64,000 nt of DNA from Parus major (GCF_001522545.3 NC_031799.1:40354001-40418000); one strand, 5' to 3'; shown: positions 23,393-37,504, numbered from the stretch's first letter. Numbers and translations: made by a program. Notes: a model not told the origin generated them from the sequence alone.

Positions 23393-25077
23393 CTAAATGA
23401 AAAAGATTGACACATGCAAATCACTGTTTATGTCATGGTGAGATGCAATGACCTATGACAAAATACCTATATTTCAAGCTTAGTTACCCTATTAGTGACG
23501 TACACATTTCATTAAAACCCAATTCTGATATAGTGAATTTCAGGTAATCACAACGTCTTAAAGGTTACATAAAATTGCACTGATGTGTAACTGCAATAGA
23601 CAAGGTCATGAATCTGTTCCACTCTTTTATCAAGTCCACAAACAGAAAAAAAACTCATAAATTTCACCTGTTATTACCTGAATGCAATAGATTATGTAAG
23701 AATTCTAAACTTTAAACTGATATTATAAAAATATTAATAGATGGTAATAATAATAAAAGCTTTATTTGTTTTCCTCAGTTTAATTACTTCACTTTTATAT
23801 CTAATCACCCCAAGTCACCAGCTGCTCTCTTTTCCCAAATTACACTCTGAGGGAGGAGTAGTATCCACAGATAATTTCAAGATAATGAGCCCTGATCTTA
23901 TTCCAGGAATGCAGAGATTGGTGCCTGTTCCTGCTTGTTTGCATGGAGACACTCCCAGCAAACTGCAGGGTTTCTGAGGAGTGCAGAACCAGCAACCTGA
24001 TTAATTCCAGCATCTCTCTGTGCAACCTCTCTGAATCCACTGTGACAGAGGCAGTAAAGGGGAAGGCTAGCAACACAAGCTCTCTTGCTATAAAAGACTG
24101 AGAAACCCTTATCAGCTGTCAGAGCAGCCAAATCTGTCCTGGTTTTAAATCAGAGAATGGCTTGGAGGTCTTGTCATATGCAAAAACACAAAGTGGTGAA
24201 CTTGTGAAGAGCTCACTCAACATTGCAGGAGCACAGATGGGTGCTAAGCGGTGGAAGCTAAAAATCTCAATGAACAACATCTCAGTGATATCCAGAGAAG
24301 CCCAAGTGAGTTAATTCTCCATACTCTGCATTGGACAAGCATATTGTCTACTGGCTATAGCCTGGATTGGATTTCAAACCAGATCTTTTCCAAGTCCTGC
24401 CACATCTTGTTCAAAGTTACTGATTTTTTCACCTGTGATTGCTTTAACAACCTGAATATAAACTCTTCAGCTGAAAAACCGCATTTTAGTGCATGCCCAG
24501 TTGTCCAGCTTATTGGAACCAAATGCACTGGATGCCAGTATCCTACAAATAAGGGTTGGTCATGACATTTAGTTAAAGTAATACAGGGAGACTAAGTAGG
24601 TTTAGATACAACTTTTGCAGAGGCTGAAATATTGGATAGACTTCTGAAGAGGCCAGAATAAAGGGCCAAGGAGCATGAAGTTGTGCAAATATAGAATGTC
24701 TGCTGTCTCTTCCTCAGCAACAGCAGCAGCAGCAGCACCTCATTCAGCATGAGATGGCACCAGTCACAGTGCCAAATAGATACGATGGTGTTCTCTTCTC
24801 ACCTTAGAGCATCTGCTGTGCCAGCCAGCAAGCTGAAATGCCTCGTCCAGGGAAAATGCCCCTACCTGCATGCCGAAAGTGGGTTCAGCAGACAAAAACA
24901 GCAACTCCACTGTGTCCAAAGACAGAGGCAGACATCCTTGACTAGCATTCATTTTTTGATGCCCTCTGCAACACTGCTATTGGCATTGAACAATCAGCCC
25001 CCACGGAAGGATGGAAGGTGTACACTTATCTCCAAAAATGTGGACCAAAAGTAGTTAGGCCAAACAAAGCTAAAATG

Positions 25078-25103
25078 TTTGCACTCTATAACTAGAGTGC
25101 AAA
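25078..25103. repeat. perfect inverted repeat, 11-bp stem, 4-nt loop
   Basis: TTTGCACTCTA and its exact reverse complement TAGAGTGCAAA flank the loop taac. The stem is perfect over 11 bp. It lies in SHC3 intron 6. Function unknown. Confidence 0.85.
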
Positions 25104-26696
25104 TTTAAAGAGGCGACATGGCTCACTGCTAAACCTTTCTGAAGCCGAAATGAAGCATGAGTCATTAAGTAGTTTCAGTAGGTGACATAATGAGTAACCT
25201 GTTTCCTTGGATACGTGAATGGACTTTCAGCAGGTAGGAGATATGCTTCTTGTAAAAGGATGAGAAGGTTTGGCTCACACAGAGATGATTTCTTGTGAAT
25301 GTTACAGCAGAAAATAGACAGCCTGTAACTTGCTAGATCCAGAATGCAAAGCACGAAGACAGCTTTTCCATCCTTGGGAAGAAATGAGTCTAATATGCAA
25401 GCTATACTACAGCATTGGTGGTAGGGTAGCATCAGTAACAGCAGCAGTAACATTTTTGCTAGATACAGATGTAAAAACAAATTCCATTTTAAAATAATTT
25501 GCAGACAACATAGACAGATAGTGGTGAAAGAGGGCAATTCAGGTCCCAATTAGACCCTTTTAAAGAATGTGTTTTAATACAGGTGACATGTAATGTCACT
25601 GATCTGCAAACCACCACCACCAGATGTATACATGACTGGGGAAATCACCCATAGGAAAGACATGACAATTAAAGCTTAAAGATCACAGCAAGACAGAATT
25701 TCACATGAGGTAACAGTGCTTCACTGCAGCAAAAAGGGCTTAGGAGGGACAAGCCAATGAAGAGGACAAAACCAAGAAAAAATAGGAAGGTGCATTCTCT
25801 GCTATAGTGGCAGCCTCTGTTATGCAGATATCATATACCTTTTAAAACAGCTGCAGGAAAATAAAGGAAGGAGGTACCGAAATTTTCTGAAGTATGGAGG
25901 ATGTGCATTGCAGCTTGAATGCTACCAGCTGTCAATCTTTTCATAAAGAAAACTAATAAATTACTTGATCTGAACATACCAAAGGAAGCCAACAATATCA
26001 GGTGTTCAAGGTGATTCTTCAGTCTAGGATAGCACAGCTAAATAAAGAACGATCACAGGATGCTAAGGATAAACACATTCAATGAAAAATAGAAGGAACA
26101 TAATACAGGAGGAACATAGTGCAGAAGGAACATAGTGTATAAAATCCACTCGTACGGGGACAGAAAACGGAGCACAGGGTTCCACCATACCCTACAGAGC
26201 AAATATTTGGTCTACAGTGCTAGTCCCTACATTGGCTGAGATCTCTCAGAACAACTAAATCAGGCTTGGATTTAGCAGAAGGGTACTCCTAAAGCAGGTG
26301 GGCTAGAGAGCAGCTCTGCAGCATGCGTTCCATAGTCTGACATTGGAGCCTCTCCGACAGGGGACACGTGATGTTGTAATGTAACAAGTATTGCAAAGAA
26401 CCAGACTATTCTCTACCTTCCATTCCCTTTGAGTTTCCTAGGTATTTTGCTTGTGTTCAGCATATTCATATGCTTAGTACTATTTAGTATTATTTATGAG
26501 TTAATACTCTCAAGTCTGTACATCTCTGCACATGGACACAGCAGGTTCTTCAGGTATCATTAAAGATGACTACATATGGAAGCTACTGGCTTAGTTGTGC
26601 CGATTGTAAGGTGGGCAGCTGAGGGTTTGCAGGACTGGCATTTTGGAGTTAAAGTGTCTGAATTTTCCAGAACTCCTGTTGGAAGTACTTAATGGG

Positions 26697-26741
26697 TGGG
26701 TTTTTTTGGTGTTTTGTTTTGTTTTTTGGGGTTTTTTTTAG
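26697..26741. repeat. G/T-rich low-complexity patch
   Basis: Runs of T broken by G groups (gtttttttggtgttttgttt-like) in SHC3 intron 6. Simple low-complexity sequence. Confidence 0.6.
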
Positions 26742-27402
26742 CTAGTCTGTTTTACTCTCTCTATCATCTACGAATACTAAATAGATTCTAAGGTACATTA
26801 CAAAATACTTTGTAGTTGCACTGAGACCTAGTGAACACAATCAGCAAGCAGGTCCCTACCCCTGACTGATTGCTACTAAAGCAATACAGCCTTGAATAAA
26901 AGTTTGCTGAGAAAGAGAATTCCAGCAAGCTGGCACAAAAGTTAGTTATTTGATGAAGAATCTGATTCTGCCAGGAAGAGTTAGGCATGTACTGGGAAGA
27001 CCTAACAAATTCAGCTGCCTCATAAGATGACTTAATCAGAGGACTGCTTAGCACTTGCACAGTGATTGGGTGTAGGTAAGACTTGGCTGTTGCCTAGAAG
27101 CTCACACAGCCAAGTAAGGCAAGTGCTTGATTTAAGACATGAAGAGAATCAAAGTGATATTTGGGTATGAACTAGCAGAAAGACCTATTTATTCCAAGCT
27201 TGAGAAGCAAACTGCTGCTACTTATTTCTACACAGTCTTTCCATGGCTCTATCAAAGGCAATCCTTTGACTGGGTTCATGTTCTGCATGTATATTTTTCA
27301 GGGTGAGGAGGTGGGGGGTTGGGGATGGAATCTGAACAAAACCACAAATAATTAGTGTTTCTCGAAGGAAAAACAGACATCAAATAGATATTTCTAACTT
27401 AC

Positions 27403-27454
27403 CTCTACGATTAACAGGATCCTTAGCCACATATGCAATATAGTCTGAAGTATC
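27403..27454 (-). CDS. SHC3: SHC3 exon 6: PTB domain (KDPVNRR block)
   Basis: 52-nt exon encoding DTSDYIAYVAKDPVNRR plus the first base of Ala. The Lys of VAKD and an Arg of NRR match residues that SHC1 uses to hold phosphotyrosine in the PTB pocket (Lys169 and Arg175 in p52 numbering, from memory). Acceptor ttttttgacag, donor GTAAGT. Confidence 0.96.
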
Positions 27455-30400
27455 CTGTCAAAAAATGAAGATATCTACAATGAATGCAAAAACACATTTG
27501 CACTGATTACAGCAAAAGATCACAGTCTAGAGTATGTACAGTCCATTGGGCAGAGCCCCAAATGGCATATTTTGCTCTACAGTTGCATACTTCTTAAACC
27601 CCATATAAAAGTTTATGGGTTTTGGTTACTAATTGCACCACTTTCCTTTTTACAGAATGTGATCTAATGCAGCAGAAGTTTAAAATCTCTTCCATCAATT
27701 AAACAAACTCAATAGGACTTGGTCCAGGTCTCATTTAGGAGGGAATAGAATTACAAGCCCTTGTGTTCAACTACCCAGAGATTTTGGTTCATAACATGAA
27801 TAATCATCTGGGTCTGTGGCAGGAAGAGTGGGAGTAACAGCGCTGCTCCTCAGAAATACTGAGCAATGGCATTTATTCATGTGTGACAAGCAGGTGTTTA
27901 CTTTACTGCCATATGGCACAGAGGTGCTCAGCCCCTGCTTGGCAGTATCCCTGGATGCCCTCCCCCTGCCACACCTGTTGCCACATGCCTGGTGGATTTT
28001 CTGGCAAGAGTACACAGACATTTTCTTGGGGAAGTTTTTTCTTCCTCTCCTGCCACCCCTATGCTCCAGTGCACAAGACTTCCATCATTATGTGGATGAA
28101 AAAGAAAGGCCTGGATTTCTGGGAAACACTCAGACCTGCTGGTATATCTGAAAAATGCCATATTGCCTTGATGCAACAAGGAAGTCCTGGTTAGATCTAC
28201 TATTTCCTGATACACCTGGCAAGTCAGGTATAGCTAAACCCAAGGGATATACAGGATACATCTTCTACCCAAAGCCTTTTCAGGCGACTGATCCAAGATC
28301 ACTGACAATTACACCAAGATCTAATGTCATAATAAACATCAACCTTCAGTTAAAAGACAGACTTCTTCAGCACAGTTTTTTCTAGTGCGAGCACACACCA
28401 CCAGCAGCCATCCAAAACAAATCACTGTACTGAATGTCTATACAATTTCCTTCCTTCTCCCTAAAGGAGAGAGCAAGGGAAATGATGAAGCACAGTCATG
28501 GCTTCTGGTGACAGATATGAAACCAAGTCATTTAGTTCATCCGACACAGCAGCAGTGAGGTTGGTCTGTTAAAAAAGCATAGCCCTACCATTTTGTCTCA
28601 TAATTTCTTACACATCTTGTGGCCCAGTGTCTGGGCAGTGACTACAGTGGAAATAAGGGTGCATATCAACAAGTAAGAGGAAAACATAGATGGCCGTGTC
28701 TATGGTAGCAAATAATACAGAGCTCTTGTTTCAGTGTACTGGTTTCTCATAGCATGCCTGAAACTCTCTGAGGGACCAGCACATGCTTGGCATTAATCCC
28801 ATGAGACCACTAAGAGGGAAGAGAGTGAATGTGTGGGTGAAAATTGCACTGCATTATTTATTTCAGGGCCAGAAAGAAAAGAAAATGGGCCACAGATCAA
28901 TTTATTTACTACTTCAGGCATAGCTAATGGATACATTTATGCCTGAGTAAACCCCAGATCTATCTCATAGCTAGCGTGGGTGTGACAGTCTGAGAACACC
29001 TACTCCTTGTTTCATTTAGAGCTCTGAGATTCAAGCTGACTATGACAAACCATTAAGGACCTAAGGTGGGCACATTTCAGTGTGGCTAAGTTAGAAGACC
29101 CCCATCCAAAAACTATACAGGGATTGGCTGATGCAGCAAAATGATCTTTGACATTCAAGGACTAAAAACACATATGAATGATCTATAATTTCCAGCCTAA
29201 AGACTTTGCATTGTAGTGTTAAAATTTGGATGTATTGCTGAAACTGAAAAACTACTGCCTTCAGGGGCCTCTGAGAGACCTGCCTTATCAGACTTTATGA
29301 GATACTCCACTCCAAAATTTCAGCTGATATCTCCAAAAACAGATGTCTTGCCTGGCAGCCTGGAAAGAGCCACCTGAAATTACTGTGGAGCAAAGTTGTT
29401 TAGTGTATCATAGGAGGAGCTGAAGTGAGCTAAAGTGGATTGAGAACACAGCCTTGGAAGTGAAATAAAAATGGTTCTGAAATGGTGTGTAAAAGGATTG
29501 GGTAGAAAGATTTTTAAGCTCCCATATACTGACACAGCCAGAAGCTGACTCATTGCAAAGGGGAACATTGCAAAAGTATATATGGTATTCAAGCTGTTCT
29601 CCAGGACTGTGGAACACTTCTCCAGGGGTTATATTTTAAATAATATAATTAATGGTAAGGGAGTGGGAGGAAGGTTGTAAAGCTAATTGCTATCACAAAT
29701 GGGAGGCAGATATCCGGAGCAGAAAGGCTGATGGGATAGAGAAGTGAGAGTAGTCTCACTTCCTAATAAACCAAACTACAAAATAACTTCAGAATAAGAT
29801 AATCACTTCCTGAAGAAACATGGGCACAGATCTAAGCTTCCTAGATCACTATGGCCTTTCTCCAACCAGTTTAAAATTCATATAAGGAGAAAAATCTTTG
29901 GAATGGAGCCCAGCTGTGGCTAGGACATGCAGTTTGTTGGTGGCAGTCCTCTAACAACTGGAAGTTATTAAGGGCTAATGAAAGTTATGTCTAGATGGCT
30001 CTCTGATGTGTAAATCACATCCTTACATTTTGTCATCTTGTACATGCACCCAGGACAAAGGAACTAGCCGCTTTTTGCACAAGCTTTTGATTTAAAGTTG
30101 TTCCTTACTAGATCAGAGATAAGCTTGTAGAAAAACATTAGATACCTATACCTATTTTCTTCCACCCAACACCAGAATGAATTCAAGCAGTAGTCTTATT
30201 GGGAACACAAATTCGTAATTTCACTATACCTTGTAGGCTCCCTTGCACGATGCAATTTTATTTCTCTGGTGGCTCAATGACTCAGTAGCAAGATTTTTAT
30301 CTCTCTAAAACATTTGGAAGAGCTTGTTTACTCCAAATCCAGAACTCTACTGCTGTTCCTCTCCTCTTTCCTGGTAAATCATTTCATCAGTGGGCAGTGT

Positions 30401-31597
30401 GAAATGGTGTTTCCAGGACCTAGCATTTGGGATGGCAGATGGGCAGTAAAGAATCTTCTTACGGAGGCAGGGAACTGTGCTAATCACTCCTCTGCCCACT
30501 TCAGGAATTGTTCATTTACAGCATCCATTGCAATCTGTTGTGTTTCAAAGCTGCTGTTGATCCATTTTTTGTTCCCCAAATTATTATGATATTGTGTCCC
30601 TTCTGTAATTGCACTGAGCTCAGCAAAGCTATACTAAAACTGAAATTTGTCTTTATGTTTTCTGACAATAGCAAAGTGAACAGAGAAAGCAAGCATCTTC
30701 ACCTTAACAGAGTTGAAATGAGAGAATTAACTCACAAAGCAGGCTAGAAATTGCCTTACCTGTAGTACATGACTGATATATGACAGATAATTGCATGATG
30801 GATAAAAAGGAACTCATTCAATTAATCGAAGTTTAAGAGCTTTTGAACCTCTAAGGTAAGATGCGAGCGCTGTCACTAATTTATATTTTTCCCCTTGCTT
30901 CCTGAGTGACAAATACTTTTCAAGCCCATTTATTAATATACCTTTGGATGAACAGTTTATAAAAATAAGGAAAAGTACAATAATCAGGAATCTGCCCTTT
31001 GATCTGAATGAATAAAATTTGTAGGTGTATCTAAAAGCTTTGCAAACCAGGAGAGAATGATCTGTGCTTTTCCTGAAAGTCTGTCTTCAAGCTGCGTGAC
31101 TGTAGCAAATATACCTGCAGGCAGAATTTTGCACAGTCTTCTCAATATACACTTACAGTTGAGAAGAAAAAAAAAGAAAAGCATGCATTACTATAAATAC
31201 TATAAATATTATAAATACTATAAATACTATAAATACTAAAAACATAGCTGCAACATATGCTATTACTGTGAAAAGTGTAAGATAAAAAACAGGATAAAAA
31301 TCCATACAATGTCCATATGACTATTCTACATTACTCTGAAAAACAAAGTTACTATATGAATGCTTACAGCCCCTTGACAATTTTTGTTTCAGTCATTCAA
31401 AGGGGAGGATCTATGAACGCTTGTCAGCTGTTCCCCTCAAAGAAATCTTGTTGGCAACGATCAAGAAAATTTTATGAAAGAAGAAACAGGAGCTATTGTG
31501 GTTATATTTTTCTTTTAGTAAGATATGCATTAAATTTCGTCACATGGTCCTCATAAAGCTGTGTCTTGGTGGGAGAAGGCTTTAGAGAAATGCTTAC
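27455..31597 (-). other. SHC3: SHC3 intron 5
   Basis: 4,143-nt phase-0 intron, donor GTAAGC. It contains a 9-bp minisatellite at 31190-31234. The part at 27800-28150 is somewhat richer in G+C with overlapping open frames, none supported as a gene. Confidence 0.7.
31190..31234. repeat. 9-bp minisatellite, five copies
   Basis: Five head-to-tail copies of actataaat, the third differing by one base (attataaat). It lies 364 nt from SHC3 exon 5 in intron 5 and is likely length-variable. Confidence 0.85.
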
Positions 31598-31651
31598 CGG
31601 ATCACCTCCAGACGCAAAGGAGATAGATTGCATATGGTGATTTGCTATGAT
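31598..31651 (-). CDS. SHC3: SHC3 exon 5: PTB domain (IIANHHMQSISFASGG)
   Basis: 54-nt, 18-codon exon encoding IIANHHMQSISFASGGDP, one of the most conserved stretches of the SHC PTB domain and part of its phosphotyrosine pocket. It starts and ends in phase 0. Acceptor ccatacag, donor GTAAGC. It is too short to stand out as an open frame and was found by joining phases and by protein similarity. Confidence 0.97.
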
Positions 31652-34600
31652 CTGTATGGATCAGAAAGAATAAGTGTGAGTCAGATGGGTTTTTTAGCTT
31701 GCAGTTTTGATTTCTTTTGTTGCTTGTATGCTGGTGAAAATCCAAAATCAAGATCAAAATTTCCTACAAGGGCTTCAAAGAGTAGCATGATAATATAAAC
31801 AAACTTAAGGATGAATGTATTTATTCTTGTGTTCTTTAAAATGTATCAGGTCTGCAAGATTGCTAAATGTACTCAGAACTCCAGTAAATCCTACAGACCT
31901 GTCGGAGAGTATCTTTGGAGAAATTTTAATCTGCTAAAACTCACTTTCTTTATTACAGATAATGATGAATGAAACTAAAGGCCCTATTCATCAAAGCATT
32001 TTTCTGCTGATGCCACTCTGGTAAAATCAATGAAACCTTGCCAGCCTGTACACCAACTAAGATTCCTAACATTGCATCCAACACCTACTGTGTCATTTTA
32101 TGTTTCACACATCAACATGTTTACTATATGCAAACAGAATTTTGAATCTAGCTGCAGTGTAGCATTGTGGACAAATTCACAGGCACACTCCAGGCCATTT
32201 GAAATTCAAATTGCTTATGTACAATTTGAACTAATATGATATTTCTCTGGGAAGAGACAATTTGTCCTGAACCTCTAATAAAAGCAGAACATCTCTGCTA
32301 TTCTGAGAATTAGCTTACAAAATCTTTCAGTAACGAAATAATGTAACAACCAAGAAAGAAAAGGTCATTTGAAAGAAATTTTCACTTGATATTTGAGTCA
32401 CAGAAACCATGCCAAGAAATTCATCCAGAATGGGACAGTCCCCCTTTAGTGCCTCAGAGCATCTGACAACAGAATTAGGATCTTGATTCTTCACTTTGGA
32501 CAAGGAACCAAGTACAAAAAAACATTCTGGAAAAACAAAATAGGCTAGAAAAATATTATCTTCTTCCCCCAACCTGCTTCTTAACTGCACTATCAACTAT
32601 CTTTGTTGGAAAGAAAAAAGCCTGACGGGACTTTCTCTGGATCTTGCTGCTTCACTAAGTCAGGGAGAGGTGACTACTATTTGTAGTGTTTCATTTATGT
32701 AAAGAGCACTTCATTTTCAATAGCCCTGCTTGTCCCACAACAGCCTCCAAAGATGTGGTTAGTTTTTAAGTGTACACAGTGGTGAATTAGTGTTCTGTTA
32801 CTCAGCAGTGAAGATTTCCTTCTCTTTTTCCCCTTAAAGAACAACAGAATATATAGAACACAGAATATATATGGAAGTTACAATGTCCTAACAATAGAAC
32901 CGAACAAATGAAGTTCTGTTACACATTTCATATTAACACTATTTTGACTTGTGCAAATAACCTAAACTTTTAGTTCAGCATACAAAGGAAAAATTATTTC
33001 AGATTGTTGCTAAACTAATTTTTCCAAATTTTAAGGAAGCTGAAAAATGCTTGGAACCATTAGTTCATATCAGGCATTTTTTTAATTCCACAGCTAATTT
33101 AGTTTGAGGTAGGAGTATTCCCCACCTCACCTCTGCCAATATCAAAATACTGAAAAGAGGCACAGCAAATTATCAGTGCCAAAACCCAATTCATTATTGT
33201 TACCGTAATAGTTTCAAAACCTTTCAATCTATGCCAACCTTAATTTTAAAGAAATAAGTATAACAAAATCATCTTCCCCTCATCCCTGCTTAATATGTTC
33301 ACAGAACTGTTGTGCAGGGGTACGTGCAGTTGCTTTCCTTCTACCACAAGGGCCAACAACACCGTCTTGTCTTTTCTTTCCTTCTAGATCTGCCAGGGAA
33401 AAAGAGGCTGTTACAGAAGTTCACAGCCATCCTCCTGTATGGGGCCTCAGAGGGCAAAGCTGCTGGGCCATGCTTATCTGCAAGTCAAATCCTTGGCATA
33501 AATAAGAAACAGGGGAGGCCACAGCCAGTCTAGGGATCTCTGAGAAACCAGATATTTCCCAAGTCTGCAGCACCCCGAAGAGTCTACCTCAAAAAGAATG
33601 GTATGAGAGAAAGATGAACAGTTTTGTCAATTCAGAGAAAAGGCAAAACATGTGGGGGATGACTATTCTCTGAAATAAATGAGTCTAACTACATTTCTGG
33701 CCTAGCACTGGCTGATGACAAGCTGACATTCAGGGTTTGGCGCTTCCTCAGTAGAGCTAATTAACATCAAGTTCTGCTTCTGATGGCAGGGTAACTGTCC
33801 TTATTAAAAGCACTGCTGTGTATAGTAAGGCTACAAACTACTGCAGCCAGTCACAGCACTGCTCCCACAGTCTCAGTTATCACTGCAGAGGATTGTGATG
33901 TTGTCTAAATAAGGATAAGAATGAAGATATATGAATGAAAACATAGTAATGAACTTCAAGCTTTTTAATAGACGGTCTATATATTTTTTTCTTATTTTTT
34001 AACCCCGAGGCCCCAAAGGACAGTAGGAATTTTACTTTTTCTTCTCTGTATCTGGGCAGAAAGTTACATGCTCTAATGCAATATGTGGTTCACCACAAAT
34101 AGCACAGCAGTGACTACACATGTCTGTCTGCTTCCTCTTCATATATACCCTGAGCAAGGATTTTTCTCATCTCATACATCATTCACAAACCACTGCAGCG
34201 ATTCCCCAAAGTCTGTCTGTACCTTCAGCACACTGAAGAAGAAGAAATGAGCTACTTTAAAAAGGCTGCCTTCTCTCTCTGAAAGACTGGTCTTCCACTG
34301 CACTGCAAAATCCCTGAGGCTGTATTTTTAGCAGTGCCTCAGAACAGTTTGCCCTTTAAGACTCCAAATGGGAAGAAAACAACAAAATTGGGATGCACAG
34401 TCAGTATTTTAGTTGTTGCTCCAAGCACATCCCTTTTACTGCTCTGAAAGTCTGTATTTTTATTCAGTAAGAACTCCTGTGACCAGAAAATGGTATTTCA
34501 CATCATAGGTCTTTTGAAGAGTAAAACTGACCTACCTGAAGCATGGCAAGAAGAAAATAATTCATCAAAGTTGTGTTGAATAGTGAAATTAGCTGACTTC

Positions 34601-34748
34601 CACTATGATTATACTTTGGGTTCATTCATTTTATGACATTATTTAGGAATAATAACTTTGAGCAACTGAGTATTTGGCAAACAGCAAATAATTGTGCAGC
34701 AGGCTGTTCATCAAAAGCCTCACAAATTAATACAGAAGTTACACTCAC
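31652..34748 (-). other. SHC3: SHC3 intron 4
   Basis: 3,097-nt phase-0 intron, donor GTGAGT. I see no gene or transposon in it. Confidence 0.7.
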
Positions 34749-34868
34749 CTGTTTGGTATCTGGATTCATTAGATTTAAGCTGCTGGTGGAGATATTCAAC
34801 ATTATGCTCATTCCTGCAAACTGAAGATTGCTCTTTCCCAAGATGCTAGAAAGGACTTTGCTTGGTGG
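34749..34868 (-). CDS. SHC3: SHC3 exon 4: PTB domain core
   Basis: 120-nt, 40-codon exon encoding [20 protein letters not shown], then [20 protein letters not shown]: central strands of the PTB domain. It begins and ends in phase 0. Acceptor cctcacag, donor GTGAGT. Differences from human are confined to a few loop residues (NPDTKQ against TPDSKQ). Confidence 0.97.
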
Positions 34869-35037
34869 CTGTGAGGAGGGGGGGAAAAAGCAGATTTTTG
34901 TTCTCTGATTTTTTTTGAATGACCTTCACTGTATGCAGGGTTAGTGGTGATCTTAAAGGCTTCTAAAAAGTTTATGACTTTTCAAAGATCATTTAATTGC
35001 AACAGCTGTTTTCCTCTGGAAATTATTTCTCATTTAT

Positions 35038-35055
35038 ACTACTACTACTACTACT
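35038..35055. repeat. (ACT)6 microsatellite
   Basis: Six ACT units followed by degenerate ATT/AAT units, in SHC3 intron 3. Confidence 0.8.
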
Positions 35056-35349
35056 ATTATTAATAATAGTAATATAATTAATTACACTAGCCAAGCAGTT
35101 CTTCATCTACTCTTGACCAAAAGAAAATAGGGGTATTGTGAGACAGCAGAGTCTCATCTTCACCGAGGAACCAAGTAAGATGACTAAGATGAATGCCTTC
35201 AGTCAGTGTCTTGACAATGTTCTTGTTCTATAAAAATAGCTTCAACTCTTGAACAGAAATCTGTTGTTTGCTCTGCATCTCCTGACTGTTCTACCCCCTT
35301 GCCAAATGGAAAGTGGCACTCCAGTGATACAAATGGAATACTCACAAGA

Positions 35350-35416
35350 TGGGATACAGAGTGTTTTGGACCAGATGATCTATAACGGTCCCTTCCAACC
35401 CAAACCATTCTACGAC
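35350..35416 (+). mobile_element. CR1 LINE 3' end fragment
   Basis: The stretch ttggaccagatgatctataa and the following cccttccaacccaaaccatt match the end of avian CR1 elements, closing at attctacga. Only the last ~65 nt are recognisable. It lies antisense to SHC3 in intron 3. Confidence 0.75.
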
Positions 35417-37195
35417 TTTGTCTGTAGACTGTAAGAGTAGGTAAAAGCCAGATATAGCCAAATAAAACCTCTTTATGCTGGGTAAAACACACATCTAAAG
35501 ATTATCAGAGAATAAGTCTAAGAATGTAATACAGGGGATGTAATAGTATTGATAACTTTTATAGGCCTTTCACCAGGTCTTAGGGTGTTTTGCAGCAATA
35601 GAAGTTATGCTGTCAAAGCAAAATTCACAAACTTCGCACCTTTGATAGCTATGGGGAACCACAGAGCTGCATGAGAGCAGCCTCATTCAAGTAACCACAG
35701 CCTGTGCTTAGCATAACAGACCAAGTCCTTTAACTTGCTCTACTTGTGCTGGTGAATATTCGTGCTGGTCATTAGGATATAAAAGCAAAATGAATGGAGA
35801 CAGTGTTATTCTGCCACTATATTTGCATCTGTCCTAAGCTGTCTGCAAGTTTGGATAGTTTTGTTCCTAGCAGGATGGACACACTTGAGGTTCTGTAGTC
35901 CTGAAAATTTACATACATTCAATTTTCTCTTCCTTCTGTTTAATTGATTAAAAATTCACTATGTACATGCTGCTCCTATGTAACATGTGCTGCACTATTT
36001 CAGCCTTTCATGTTACATAGCTAGCCCTTCATTAACTTCTCTTTTGAACAAACTCTTCTGAATATTCTTGTATCTCTTCTTTCCTTAATCCTTCATGATT
36101 CCCAGGTCATGTCTAAGGATCACCTATTCACAGTGTAAATAAAGTGTGAAAATCTGGGCTCAGAAAATGCACGTCACCTTAACCAAATTGATATACCACT
36201 AATGGCAGAAACATGATGAATGTACAGATCAGAAAAAGACACATCTTTGACATTTATCTGAAATTCTGTTGCTCTTTTCAATAACTGATAAGCAACATTA
36301 CTTCTAAAACCTGTAATAAACAAGGTGTCTCACTAGGCACTTGTAAGTCTATTTACTTATTTTTTTCAACTACATTTTGTTTCATTTTGCTTTCCAAGAA
36401 GAAAGATACTTTCATCTTCACTTTCAGATTTAAAAGGAAAAGTCGGAGAATCAAGAAATGCCAATGAGAAAAATTTGGTGGAGGTGAAACCATAGCCTTA
36501 ATTTCAGAGACAATTTCCAATTACACTGTGACTCATGTTGTCACATATGACTGATTTTACCAGGACATGATTCTCCATTGTAAACAAATGGCATTTCTTG
36601 GCATTCCTTTCTGCTGAGATTCTGCCTAGATGGTGGAGCAGCTGGGGAAGCAGGCGGACCTTTTCCTTCACCTGCTCATCCTCCTGTGCCCAAGAGCACA
36701 CACAAGAACTGTAATTAACTACTTTCTATGCTTCTTCAAGATAGCATTACATCCCAGCTTTGCTAGGAGGCCTCTGAGAGAGACTGTTGAGAACCATCAG
36801 TGCAGGGGCTGAGCCAAGGCTTTGTCTTCTCCCTGTCTGAAGACTCTAACTCCTAGCACACAAATGAAAATAAAAGCATGCTAATAATGATGTCAGGTAC
36901 ACACTGGACTCACCATCAGGGCTGGTAGCTGAGCATCAGCCTCAGGTGTTTATGGAAAGAACATAGGGAACAAAAGATCACTTCATATGCTCTTTCCATC
37001 TCTAGAAATCAGTGATTACCAGACTCATTAAATGTCATCAGTAGATATATCCTTCAAGAACAAATCTAGTCACTTTCCAAACTATATATGTTTTGGGCTT
37101 CTGCTGTATCTTCCAACACCTATTTTCATAATTTACTCATGCATTTCATGAAAAGGCATCCCATTTGTTAGTTTTAACTCTTCCACCAGCAATCT

Positions 37196-37201
37196 AAAAA
37201 A

Positions 37202-37233
<32 letters not shown>

Positions 37234-37241
37234 AAAAAAAA
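37196..37241. repeat. A-rich homopolymer tract (A25-G-A20)
   Basis: 25 A, one G and 20 A, 264 nt downstream of SHC3 exon 3 in intron 3. I found no flanking duplication that would mark it as the tail of an inserted retrocopy. Confidence 0.9.
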
Positions 37242-37504
37242 GTAAAAGGAGGAGGCTTCTACAGAAGGAACATAAAGGCACAGTCTTCATCCTAGATGTA
37301 TTTATATTTCCAGATGCCTACAAAAGCAGATCCTGACCAAAAGGGCAAGTGATAATATACAATGCATAAAAACAGCCAATACTTGAAATGATTAATCATC
37401 TGCAATTCTCCAAGCTGCCTTAAAGTCACCTGCCTGCTGTGCCTGGTCTCCACTGTGCTGAACAAAGAAAATACAGTCAACTGCACTACAAGAAAAAAAA
37501 ATAC

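Larger units (their letters stand above)
23393..27402 (-). other. SHC3: SHC3 intron 6
   Basis: 4,010-nt phase-1 intron, donor GTAAGT. It contains a (CAG)5 run at 24721-24735, a perfect 11-bp hairpin at 25078-25103 and a G/T-rich low-complexity patch at about 26697-26741. No gene or transposon was recognised. Confidence 0.7.
34869..37504 (-). other. SHC3: SHC3 intron 3
   Basis: 2,636-nt phase-0 intron whose donor GTATTT is unusual for having no G at position +5. It holds an (ACT)6 run at 35038-35055, a small CR1 3' fragment near 35350-35416 and a long A run at 37196-37241. Confidence 0.7.

Noticed and set aside
37196..37241. A-rich tract as a second retrocopy tail
   Set aside because: The bases after the tract do not recur upstream within a few hundred nucleotides, so there is no target-site duplication.
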